A stretch of 64,000 nucleotides of DNA from Progne subis subis (Eukaryota; Chordata; Aves; Passeriformes; Hirundinidae): positions 691,001-755,000 of the forward strand of contig JAKJHU010000084.1 in assembly GCA_022316685.1 (NCBI GenBank). The letters run 5' to 3'. Below, piece after piece: positions 25,365-37,600 of the stretch. The notes beneath the pieces are model-generated. The model saw only the letters and a list, made by a program, of their open reading frames with translations. It made no database searches and was not told the DNA's origin. How positions within the stretch are numbered: the first letter of the stretch is position 1; each line of letters begins with the position of its first letter. The position numbers were made by a program, and so were the translations under genes.

Positions 25365-26365
25365 AGATGTGCACAATGTTTCATATGACTGATTCCTGCT
25401 AGGCTGTTTTTCCATTTGCAGCCCAAAGAAAGAAATAACTCATATATGTCAACTTCATAATTATCAAAACATAATGACTCTTTCTTATTTACAATCTATT
25501 ATGTCTTCTATAAACTGAAATTTGGTTAATTTTTGGTGTAATATATTTTCTTTATTCTCTCATATACTCTTGAAAAGAGCAAAATAAATGGATAGAAAGA
25601 AGTTGAAGGGTAAAGTGTAGGGAAACATTAGATTTTTCTGAGATTGAGATGTTAGATAAGAATTCAGTTTGTGTGTAATTACTATGGAGATTTTCAACTG
25701 TAATTTTGAACAAAAACATTAGAAAAAATGTATAGAAGAGTAGTTATTTTTTTCTTAGGAACACAAAGAAGCATCTGAAAAATCAAAATTTTCCAATTAA
25801 GAATTCATTACTGGTATCTCATATGTGTAGCTATATCCAAATTGGTAAAGACAACACACATTGATTTACCCCAAGGAGAAATATCAACATCTCTGCTGTC
25901 AGCAAGGATGTGACATGAGTGCCTTTGCCCCTTCCCCTTGTCCTTCTCCCTTCCTGCCTTCCCCTGCTTTGGAACAAATTTATCCCTCCAGAGAGCTGCC
26001 AGGCAGACAGCCCGGGAGCATCCAGCCCTCTGTGCTCCTAGAGGGACAGCAATCAGTAGCAGGTCCAGGCTTGCACTGTCTTGCCAACAAATGTCACCTT
26101 TCCATGGAAGGGATGGCAGCTGGAGGGGTGAAAGCAAGTCCATGGTAAACAATAAACCCAGTGCTGATTGATTCTCTGTGGCTGTGGCGGACACGTGCTG
26201 TGTACGCAGGTGTCACCCAGGAAAAAGCTTTGCTGTGAAGGGATTCACCTCATATGCTGTGTTGCCAGAACTTTTATGTCCCTGACAGGTTTCTTACAAA
26301 CCTAATGTAGCCACAGGACTGCTGACAGAACACTCTGACAGAAACAAACTGGAATCCTTCAGTCC
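25365..26365. other. Last intron, GC-rich patch of unknown origin
   Basis: 25365-25850 is AT-rich. 25900-26230 is clearly more GC-rich and has overlapping open frames on both strands, but no recognisable protein or repeat end. Confidence 0.45.
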
Positions 26366-26465
26366 TGGGATATTTGGGTGGGAAGGGACCTTAAAGCTCA
26401 TCCAGTTCCATGGGCAGAATTCATCCTTCCACCAGACCAGGTTGTTCCAAGCACCTTCCAGTTCT
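26366..26465 (-). mobile_element. CR1 LINE 3' end fragment, minus
   Basis: 'gggtgggaagggaccttaaa' and 'gctcatccagttccatgg' are the reverse complement of the CR1 3' end. 'accaggttgttccaagcacc' closes the fragment. Confidence 0.78.
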
Positions 26466-29400
26466 ATTCTGTGCTATTGTGCAAAAGGCACAAACCTACA
26501 CTGATGCAAATTTCCCATGTTTCTTTTCTTTTGGAGAAGATGCTGCAAATATACTTCAGGAAACGAACATAAAGCACTGTGTTATCAGTAATATGCTTTT
26601 AAAAATACCCTTAATTTTAGAGTAATTTTTAGTCAGGAATCAGAAAACCTTCACACTGAGAGGATGCAAATGAATTTTATTGCACCTACAATTGAAGGAG
26701 ATCAGGGCCTTAAAGCAACCTTTGAAATGAAAACGAGATTGCCTTGCTATCAAGTTTCCTTTGTCCACATTGCATCCTGACCTGTGTTTTGGAATTAGAC
26801 AGTTGTCTCCTTATCCTACAACTGCATAATGTCCAATGACAAAGAGAAAATCAAATGTCCAAGGCATGTGTGTCCCATGGCTTCAGCCCACACCTCTGCA
26901 GGAAATGGCAGGAAGGGGTTTTTTTTCCCACAGAATGGCATCAGAATTCATATGAGGGAATCACATCCTGGGATCCCATGTTATCCATCCCAGGAAGGCA
27001 ATGATAATTCAGGACATAGAGTCTGTCTGCTCCTTATTTTGGACTCTGGGACACATTAACGAGATACAATCAGTGCACTAGTTTAAAATGGAGAAGCACG
27101 GACCATGACAAAATTCTCCTCAAGTAGCAGGTGACACAGCACAGCTGCAGAAGACATTAATCCCAGTTAATTTGTAAGGAATTTATCCTGGTCAGAATAT
27201 TATCAGGTTTCTAGAAATGGATCTTTGAAACTATAGGTGATGGTGAGTATAAAATAAAGGACTTCCCTATTGCAAGGAGCGGAACTAATGGCACTCAAGA
27301 AAAAAGGTGACACTTACTACTTTTCTAACATACCTGTATTTTATTATCTTTAGTAACAGACTTATCTCAGTTGTTGAGATATTAAAGCAAGAAGATGACT
27401 CAAACCAAACTATAACCTCTGAATTCTACCCAGAATCACCTTCTCTTTGCTGACCTTACTATGAATCTCTTTGCTTAAAACTCAAGAAACTATAAATGTA
27501 ACTACAACCTCTACAGAAAGGCAAGCTTTTTTTTTTTTTTTCCCATTCTGAAGCTGCCACCATATTTACCACACAATTTATTTTCTCCAGGTTTTTGTTA
27601 TTTAAAAAAACACCCCAAAGTTTAATTTTATTTTTTTTTATTATTATTATTTCCCTACATGGCTTTTTAGTCATTCAGATTCTTAGATAATTAGTTCCTG
27701 CCCTACCTGTATGACAAGAAAAACTCCAATATGCCTTCAAACCTCTCCTGTTACATAAAAGCACAGCAAACATCAGCATTTGTTGCATTAATTGAAATTA
27801 TGCAAATATGTCTTTGTGTTAAAAAAGAAACTTGGAATTAATTAAATTTTTGAAAGGCATTTTCTTTTAAAAGCAAGTAAAAATCTCTATCAACATGGGA
27901 CAGACTTTGTTCATTATATATTTTAAACAGTGATATTTCCAATAGGATCTGAAATCAGGATCCTTACCTCAGACTTTTATCAATTTGTTGTAGGTTTTTT
28001 TAAATTTTCAAAATTTAAAACACCGCTTGTTGATGGTTAAGATGAAATCCTAAACAATTCTTTAATTGGCCTGAGAAGAGCCCAAAGGCATTGTGTCCTT
28101 GAAACTATGCATATATTTTTCCACAGACTTTTGAACAAAGCTGCCTTAATTTTGGAAAAAATTAGGAACAATAACTGATGATTTTTTTAATGTAAGTTGA
28201 TAGCTTACCATCTGTGTAGATTGCTTCATCAGTGCATTATCTGCAGCAAACACTACTGGGTTGGATCATTCCTGGAGTGATGGCTAAGATAGAGTATAAA
28301 TATAAACCAGACAGTTGGCAAATGTGTCCAAGATGGGAGCAAGGCACTGGGAAATGGAAGGCTGAGCTGCTGACGGGGCTGGCCCAGCCTTCCCTGACAA
28401 AACTTCAGTTAAATAAGCTCTGAGCAGAGACCAATGTAGCAAATCCCAGGCCAGCTGCAGACTTTTCTGTTTCATCAATTTAGCCCTTGATACCTCGCAA
28501 AACCCTTGAGCAGCAGTTTCTGTTTTGCTGAGTCCGGCCCACGGTTTAATGAGTCTTGCCACTGGTATGAGATTGTTGGACATTAAGTCATTTTTTCTTT
28601 CTTGTGCTGACCATCTGCTGCATATTCTGACTACTCCTCTATGTATATCCACATTTGGATATAACATCAACTGTGTGGGAGAAAAAACATTTTACTTGTG
28701 GATTAAGAAATGAGCAAAAGTCCATAAAAGCCAAAATCCTCAGCTTCGAATGATGGAAGCAGGGAAACAGGTTTCCAGCCATGAATATTTAAAAGGAAGT
28801 CTATACAGAATTTCTGCATCTGGGTGTCCAAGTGTTGCTGCAACTTAGGGTTGGATTAACTTCAAAGACAAAAATAGACCCTCTCTCTGTGAAAGGCAGA
28901 ATTTGTCTGCATTGAATAGAGATTAGTGTTCTGACACAGGGCAGTGAAGCTTTATAAAGAGGGTTTCTACACGAGGCACCTGTGAATCTTGGCTGATAAT
29001 GACTCCAGAGCCTGTTTCTTCTTTTTTATCTGCAAAGCAGAGAGTCATCTGGTTATAGAGCTCTATAGAGAAATTCAGATGAATGGTGCCATGCATTTGT
29101 GAAATCCATGACATTGCAAGGCTCACAATCCATGGGATCACACATCTCAACTGAACTTTCAGATTTATTTTACAAAAATCTTATTTAATCTTGAAGCTTG
29201 CAAGAGCATTCACTATGTTCTTGTTACCACGTGTACTATAGTGAGAGTGAAACGGAACTGACATCCCATGTCCATAAAATTCACAAAATTTGTGTGCAAT
29301 TCCTGGTTTAAATGTCTAACCCTAATAGTAAACACAACCAGAAATTCCTTTGCAGATCACAATCCCTAATAACTGATATAAAATACACAACACTGCACAC

Positions 29401-29899
29401 ACAAAATCATATTCATGTTTACCAATGATAAAGGAATTTTAGCAGAACCTTCTTTAAGAAAAGTATACAATTTTTCTTCAAAATTGTCAAGTAAAAACAA
29501 TTTGAGCATATAAGTTAAGATGCACAGAAGTTTGCCTCTCAAAACAAACAAACAAACAAACAAACAAACAAACAAACAAATATGTATATATACACATGGT
29601 TTCTCAAATCCATCCTCAGGAATTTTATAAAATTGCTCTGACTTGTGGTTTCTGCTTCTATTTTCTGAGAAACTTAATATTAGGGAGTACATCACAGATT
29701 GATCCCTCTGAGTCACAGAACTTCTCCCACTTTGGAAGAAAAGGCTGTTTCACATAATTTCCAAGGGTCTGATCTGCGATATTGCCATGATGATAGAAAA
29801 TTAGATTTCCAACTATCTAGAAAAAATGAATTGTCAACTATCAGGTAAAAAAGTAGTAACCAGTAACAGTAGTTTTTCCTCTCTTCCTGGCCTTGTCAT
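26466..29899. other. Last intron, nothing recognised except (CAAA)n
   Basis: AT-rich unique sequence. It has T-rich tracts near 27528 and 27630 and the (CAAA)n repeat at 29541. Confidence 0.5.
29541..29580. repeat. (CAAA)n microsatellite
   Basis: About ten CAAA units in the last intron. Confidence 0.95.
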
Positions 29900-30131
29900 A
29901 TAGAAAAATGGAATTATGGAATGGTTTGTGTTGGAAGGAACCTTAAAGCCCATCCAGTGCCACGCCTGCCATGGGCAGGGACAACTTCCACTATCCCAGG
30001 CTGCTCCAACTCCAAGCCCCAACCTTGGACATTTCCAGGCATCCAGGGGCAGTCACATCTTCTCTGAGCACCCTGTGCCAGGGCCTCCCCACCCTCACAG
30101 GGGAGTGATTTTTCTTAATGCCTAATCTAAT
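29900..30131 (-). mobile_element. CR1 LINE 3' fragment, minus
   Basis: 'ggaattatggaatggtttgt', 'aaccttaaagcccatccagt', 'gccatgggcagggacaactt', 'gagcaccctgtgccagggcc', ending near 'cctaatctaa'. It is the reverse complement of the CR1 3' end seen at 25136-25364. Confidence 0.85.
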
Positions 30132-31134
30132 TAATATATATATATATTTTAGATCTAAACTCATTTGCTTGCTCACAATTCAAATCCAACCATCCCACCA
30201 ATGCTTTCAGCTCCAGGAAAGAAGTGAGCAGTTCTAAGTATCACTTGTTTTCACTCTTAGGTCTGCAAGGTCCCACAGGACTTAAAAAGAATTTCATGTC
30301 TTTATTGGCAATATCAGTCTAGCCTGAATTCATGCTTGTGAACCCCAAATAATCCAATCTCTTGTGCCCGTGAGGATGTGGGTTTATCACACACTTTTAT
30401 TTGTGCTCAGTAGCCTCATGGAAAAGTACAGATCTTAAATCAGTTCAGATAATCCATAAAGAAACAGAATTATTGAACTACTTTTGGCTTTTTCTTATGT
30501 GTTTAGCATGTTATATTCAGGTCTGGAGGCTGTCACAGTACTGAGGTTTCATTTGCTCACCTAGAGTTTTTGGCTGCTCTGCATATAGTGTTGATATCAG
30601 AAGATGCTGAATTACCACTTCCAGTGGAGGAAAGTAAAAGATTGAGTGCTTAATTTCTTGAGAAGATAGCTTTTAAAATGCAGTTAGGGTGTGCAACTGC
30701 CAGTACTAAGGCACCTGAACGGCCAGCAGCACTTTGCATACCTTTAAGCTGTAAAGTAAAACTGAGTAAAACTGAGTGTGATTAATGGGCTGGCTTTGCA
30801 CAGAACAGCACAGCTGGGGATTATGTTATTTTATATTCATCTTCCAAACTCCCATAAAAGTGGATTATTGTAGCATAGCACTTGTGAATAGTTACATGAT
30901 GACCGGAGCCTTAACAGCTCCCATGCTCTTCTTACAAAAGGAAATGTACTGCCTAGAAACTCAGTCCTGCTCTGTGGAATTCACCCTTCAAGGAGGAACA
31001 TAAAAAGCTGGAAGGCTGCTTGGGGGACATTGGGGTCATCATAAAAACATTGGAAGAGGTGTAAATACATGGGAGTGCATGAAGAGATATTTGCTGAACT
31101 CCTGTGGCCCAGGTGGGTGCAGGGGTGGTGGGCA

Positions 31135-31166
31135 CAGCTGGGGCTGGGCGCAGCTGGGGCTGGGCT
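31135..31166. repeat. GC-rich 16-bp tandem duplication
   Basis: cagctggggctgggcg is repeated once with a single final-base change, inside a GC-rich patch at about 31090-31300 of otherwise AT-rich intron. Confidence 0.88.
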
Positions 31167-34100
31167 CTGGTGAGCTGAGCACCAGTTACAGCTGTTACTG
31201 GCCCCAAAGCCACGATGGGAGTGGGAAGAAGGTTTTAAGGAGAACATCTGAGCCTGAAGATGTGTCCCAGAGTGTCCTAGTAGTGCATCCACGTTGGGAG
31301 ATGTACACAAGCACCAGGGTGACCTGAGCAGCGAGAGATGAGGTTAGAGGTGTAGAAGTTATACAGAGGAGAAATATATTAATAGACCTAATGAACAGCT
31401 CTGCATAAAAGGGTATTTGACTTACAGTTCTCTTTGCCCACTAATTACAAGGTGAAAACTTGCAGCCATCCAAACTCTGCTGAAACCCAGATGGAACTAG
31501 AAATGATGCCATGTGTCATGTGAAAACTTTATCACAAAGGAAGTCTTTTTAATGGGCTGTTGGCATCAGCTGGAAGATGCCCACTGATCTCATGGCATGA
31601 GAATCAGCGTTCCTCTTAATGGTGACTCTCTAAATTAAAATGCTCTTATATAAAAAATCAAATTTTCCTTGATTCATAGTCCTTGATTCTATTACTTGTG
31701 ACCAGTTGGGTCACAAGAAGAGAAATTTCTTATCACTTAAGTTTTTACCCATTCGTTTTGCTGTTATTTGTGCGACAATGTAAGTTTACCAGTAATTAAA
31801 TATTAATACTTTAATTTCATTAATTTTAACTGTGTCCATATCTAAAAGGACTCAGGTTGATTCTGCAGCAGGAGTTGTATTGATCTGCAGAAAATCTTGC
31901 TCTCAGCCTGGCAGATATCAGAGATACAATACAAAGAATATTAACCATAAATAATTTAAAAATTTCTAAAGTTTCTTTACACAAATAAAATTTACTGGGT
32001 ATGATTTCGGCTATTTGAAAAAAAACCCAAAAAACAAAAAAACCCACTTTTTAATAGAAGAATAATACTCATTAAGTCAAATTTTCTGTACTCTGTGTTC
32101 TTCAGAATGTGTGCTAAGGACTAGCTGCTGACATGGCCTCAGTACCAACTTTCCCATAATAATTTTTAATTTGTCACCAATATATTACACTTTCAGTGAA
32201 TGAACAAGGGAAAATATAAACTGTGTTTCACACCCCCCACCCTAATTTTCTGTGGAAAATCTCCTTTTTATTCAGCTATTTATTTGGAAGCATAAGATAT
32301 TGCACACATTTATGAGGCAAAGATAGCGTACTTAACTAAAGCTAAACACTGAACTATTTCCCAATGCAGTGCCATTTCTGTGCTCCTAAAGTTCTTAAAA
32401 GGATAGATATCACTAGGAGAAGCACAAGTTTAATAAGGAATACTTAGCAGGTCAGCAAGAAATGAATAAAAACAGGTGACATTCCTTTAACTCAAAACAA
32501 GCAGGAATAATGCAAATACACCAACCTCAGCAAAACCCTTTGAATGATAAATAATGTAAATGCATATTAGCATATTGTGGTTTGTGGTTTATGGTTAAAA
32601 CATATTGAGATTTTTTATGCTTTTAAAAATAGGTTGAAATAATAAAGGTTTTTTTTTCAGGAATCTTTGTTTCTTTTTAAAAAAAAAAAAAAGTGATTCA
32701 AAGACAAGATTAATTCTGTAAATGCTGAAACTAGCAAGTCCTGCTTCCCTATAAATTAGCCTCTCATTGTTGAATTCCCATGTAAATCTATAGATTATTT
32801 GGGCTCACATTGCAACTTAACAGTTTCTCCGTTCTATGGACTATCTTACTGTTTTCATAAAACATGGAGAAACTCAATGTTCTTGATAATTCTGACCCTT
32901 TCCAAGTTTCTTAGATATTATCTGAATGCTTCCGGATCTTGTTGGCAGAAACAGCATAGGAATGGCAGACAGCACTGATAGACAATACAGCTAAATAAAC
33001 CTTTTTCCCCTCAGAATCCAAGTGGGAATACATTAAAGCAAAGCATTAAACCAAAAGAAATGTGAGCGGTTCCTTTGGGGTCCCAAATGAGAACATCTAA
33101 ATGGCAGTGAAATTACTATAAGTTAGGGAACAAGAAATCAAGTTATGAGGATTTATCCTCAGTGAGTGTCTCCTTTGTGCCATTCGAGAACTTCTCTGTC
33201 TTCATTCATGACCACGTTTTTCCCCTAAAATTCCCTCAGTTTCAAATAATTTATGAATATGTTTGCTGCTTCTTCCTTTTGCCTTAAGATATCTGTTAAT
33301 TGTCAGCACCATCCTCGTGCATGGATTTTCATATGATCTTTTCCAGCTTTTGAAGAACATCAAGGAGGTGCGAGTTTGACAAGCAGCTATATGTAGATTT
33401 AAGGGTAAGCTGAAAGAGCAAATGTGTCTCCACATGAGTACAGAGTAACTGGAACAGTGCTACAGTAAAGCTACTCATCTCTACAAATTCTTGGATATCA
33501 AAAGGAAGGATCCATCAAAATCAGTCACATAAGCAAGTTAATAGGGAACGCAAAAGGCCACTTGAATTAAAAAAAAAAAACAAAAAAAACAAACAAGTTG
33601 AGAAACCATCACATCCTAGAAAATAAACCTTAAGTTTGAAGAAACAGATGGAACTGACAAAGTGCCTCACAAAGAAGAGAATGTAGGAGAATCTTAATAA
33701 TCTTTTCTTTAATACTTGTATTAAATACCCATCAGAATAGGGTTTGGCGAGTCAAAAATGTGAGAATCATTTTGTCTATCTATCGTAAGTTCTCTGAAGT
33801 AAAAAACAGAAATTCCCCCCATTCTATACCCAATGATCTTGTGGAAAATTGCAAATTTAGCAACAGATGGCAGGAAATGGAAATTGCTGTCTTATCAGGA
33901 CAATAAAGCTGAAAACAGTTGGGTTAAACTTGTTAGAAAGGAAAAAAAAAATCTAGCAAAAGAAAATAGAACAGATACTCTACTTCACATTTATAGATTC
34001 TATTAAGGACAATCTGTTTTTAATTGGAGAGGGCTCCCTGAGCCTGAAAATGTAGTGCCTAAGAAAGCATTTGCAAGTTATTGTCATGCAGAACATGAGT

Positions 34101-34577
34101 GCTGCTCATGCACTAAATTAGATTCACTGCTCATGTGACTCCACTCCTGTAGCAGCAAACCAGGAGAATCATGAGTGGTGTCTGAAACAGCATCTCCACC
34201 AATCACTTACCTCTTAGTGGAGCCTGAGGAGAGAAGCTGATTACTTCTGCAGCTCAGCTCAATCACTGCTGCTCAGAGGTTCTGAAAATGTACTACACAG
34301 GTGACTGGTACCTTCAACATGGCTCAGCACACACTGGGATGGGATGGGCTGGAGGTTTCTCTCAACTGAACTGTGATGTGGGAAATTCATGAGCTGTTTC
34401 CAGTGTAAGAGAATGAAAAGACAAATAAATGAGAGACTCCCGGTATCTGCATGGAATACTGGGATAGCCTGGATCTAGAGGTCAGCCCAAATATCTGCAC
34501 TTCTAAACTTTGCAGGGTTCCTCTTCTCTTTGGTTTTGTTGATGTTTTAAGGTTGGTATTTGATGAGGGAAAGGACA

Positions 34578-34687
34578 GGGAAGGGAAGGGAAGGGAAGGG
34601 AAGGGAAGGGAAGGGAAGGGAAGGGAAGGGAAGGGAAGGGAAGGGAAGGGAAGGGAAGGGAAGGGAAGGGAAGGGAAGGGAAGGGAA
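34578..34687. repeat. (GGGAA)22 microsatellite
   Basis: 110 bp of perfect GGGAA pentamer in the last intron, purine-only on the + strand. Confidence 0.98.
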
Positions 34688-37600
34688 GATGTAATGGAGT
34701 GCTAGCTCTGCGTTCACTGTGATGTCACCTCATGTGACCCCTAGAAGGAACTTTGTGTCTCTTTGTCTTTGGCACAGAGTCCTTTGTGGGCAGAGTCTCA
34801 TCCATCAATCACTTCTGAGAAAAATCTCTGCTCAAGGAGGAAAAGGATTGCAGCTATGTCCACTACGAATCAGTCACCGGCAAAAGAAGGAAAAGTCCTG
34901 TTTTATCCATTCCTATCTATCTGATGGGGGGGACAACGTGCTGCTTCCACCTCCTCCCAAATAAGAGATTTGCTCCATAACTGCTCTGGGTCTGGAACTA
35001 GAATAAGGCAATTCCCAGCACAATGCAAATTATGTATTTGCTGAGTTTGCCTAGGAAAAAGTTTGTAGACCATTTTTCATGTATTAGTAATAAATGTCCC
35101 TGTGATATTTAGAGGAAAACCTGGTCAGTGTTATGTACAAGGTGTTCATAATTAGCAGTTTGTTTATAGAAGATATTGGCCCTCTGTGCCCCAAAGAGAT
35201 CGTATATAAAGAAAAATAAATAAATGAATACTTTTTAAAAACAAAACAAACAACCTCCCCAACAGAAATCAAAATTAGTCAAGAAGAAAATAAAAAAATA
35301 ATTTAAAAAAAAGGTTTCCAACATTAAAATAAACATAATTTTACTGCATAATAGTATGAAAGTTGAGAAAGGTTATTTTTCTTTTGGCTGTCACAGTGCT
35401 AGAGCCAGGTTTTTGCATTTTTGGTCATCCCCTCTTCACTTTGTGTCTGTTTTGTGTGAAGTCCAGCGTTTCTGTCTCTAAACTGAAGCGCTCTGACTCC
35501 AAGTCATGATTCATGCCTTAGGAGAGGACCACAGGAATTAGCTCCCTGGGGTCTTCTGGCAGAATTCAGCCAATCTCACAGCTTCCTACCTTCTGTCCCC
35601 GTGCATGAGGACCAGACTTGACTTCAGGATTACCTGGAGGATAAACATGGAGATTTGGGGCTGGGGATTATGCCTTGGCACTGCAGATGTTGTTTTGCAC
35701 TCCATCTAAGGGGTTTATGTTTATGGGTTTATGTTTTACATGCTAAATAGCATTACCTGAAAACACGCTCAGGTTTTTCATTGTGCAAACCATGAAAGAT
35801 GAAAATATAAATGATATTAAAGAGGTCAAAATTTAAAAGGTCTGTGAAACAACCTCAACAACCCTGCTCAACTTCAGCAGAACATTTTATGTAGAAAAAT
35901 CAACCAAATTGCAGATCAGTTTGAAAACAATAACTCCCTTGGCAAGACAATGAGACTTTCTCCTACAGCAACCCTATCATCCTCCTTATAATGGTTATTT
36001 TTACCCTAATGTCATCCTCAACTCAAAGATGGGAAATCGTTGAGATCCTCGAGCTGCAGGATTTAGTAGGATGCATTAAAGATTATGCCATGACAATTCA
36101 AATTTTCTCTCCCATCACAATCATTTCATGCTGGGAAACTAAATGATCTTTGAGTACCCAACAAACCTTTATTTCTAGATCTGAGAGTAGAGATATCTCA
36201 TTCAAGAGTTCAAGTGCCCATTTGTGGATGGGGAGTCTATGCAGAAATTCAGTCTTATGTGACAAAATAATGATTAAATGTGTTTCCATAGAAACTAAAG
36301 AGAGCCCGTGGAAACTGCTGTAGAGTATTAAAATAATTCAGTCAAGTTTTATTTGAGTAAATAAGGATCACTGGCAATATACTGCTGGTTACAAGGACAG
36401 GTGGTACTCTTAAAATTACTTTTAAAATTACATCACTCAGCAGGAACTTCTGTGGTTTCTCACAGAGCTACAGGCTGGTATTAAAAATATTAGGACTACG
36501 TAAGTGATTGATCAGGAATGCTCTCAAGTTGAAGGGGTCCTTTCTACCAGTGCCATAATTCTTTCTGGAGCAAGCCCATAGTGAGGTGAATTACATAGAT
36601 TAAGGGAGTAATAGGCATTCAGATAACAGTAATGCTTGACAGATCTATATTGCAACAAGCAGCACTGATTGTAAAGCTGCTGTCAGATGTAAGGCCAATG
36701 TTAATTTGCTCTCCTTGCATCACAGCCATTTTGGGGTTTGGAGAAAGAGTGTTTGGCTCCTAAGAGTAAACTTCAAAATCCAGGAAAAGATTTGACCAGA
36801 GCCAATTTTTCTCCAGCTTTCTGGGGATGTCAATCCTGGCACTGGGTGGAAAGCACTGGGTTATGTGTGGATTTGGGCTCCTCAGTCTTTTTGCTGCTGG
36901 AGATGGATGGTGTGGCTGGGGCAGTGTAATCACTCATCAGGGTTAGAGTGTTTGTGCTGCAGCCCCGTTTACCTGCTCCTGACAAACCCTCTTACCTTTG
37001 CTGTCCATCAGAAGCACCACAATTGGCAGCAGCTTGGGAGGAGGGGAAAAGTCATCAATGATGGGATGAAAGTGCCGTGGTCAGCAGGCTGAAAGAGATC
37101 CCACAAAAACCTGCCTGTCCCTGCAAACTCCCCTTTAGAAATGCTAAGCCACCTTACCTACTAGAATCCATGCAAAAGACACTTCTAAACCCCAGGTGTT
37201 GGACAGACAGGAGAAAAATGGACTGGTATGCTTGCCTGGGGACATCAGTGCTATTCTTGTGGCTATTCTTTATTTTTCAGTGGTATTCACTGTGCACAGC
37301 AGGAAGTTTTCTGCATGACAGAGACACTGTTAAAGATCCAGACTTCTATTTCAGCCTGTGGCTCTGCAGTGATTCCCCTCCAGTCCTCACTATCCCTCAC
37401 TGCATCTCTAAAATCCCTGTGAGCACACCCTACAGCCCATTTCTATTTATTTTGTCTGGTTTGCACTTAGATTAGGATCTCTTCAAGGCAAAGGCTCTGG
37501 AGGCAGATTGGTTTTTCTTCAATATGGATCATGTCTTCAGGCTTTTGTTGTCATTTCTACTATAAATACAATGGAAAGTGCAAAATCATTTGCAATATTA

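Noticed and set aside
28284..28670. 128-codon minus-strand open frame in the last intron
   Set aside because: No recognised domain and no supporting signals. Likely chance.
37077..37475. 132-codon plus-strand open frame in the last intron
   Set aside because: No recognised protein, no splice or promoter context, and a length within chance for 64 kb of intron.
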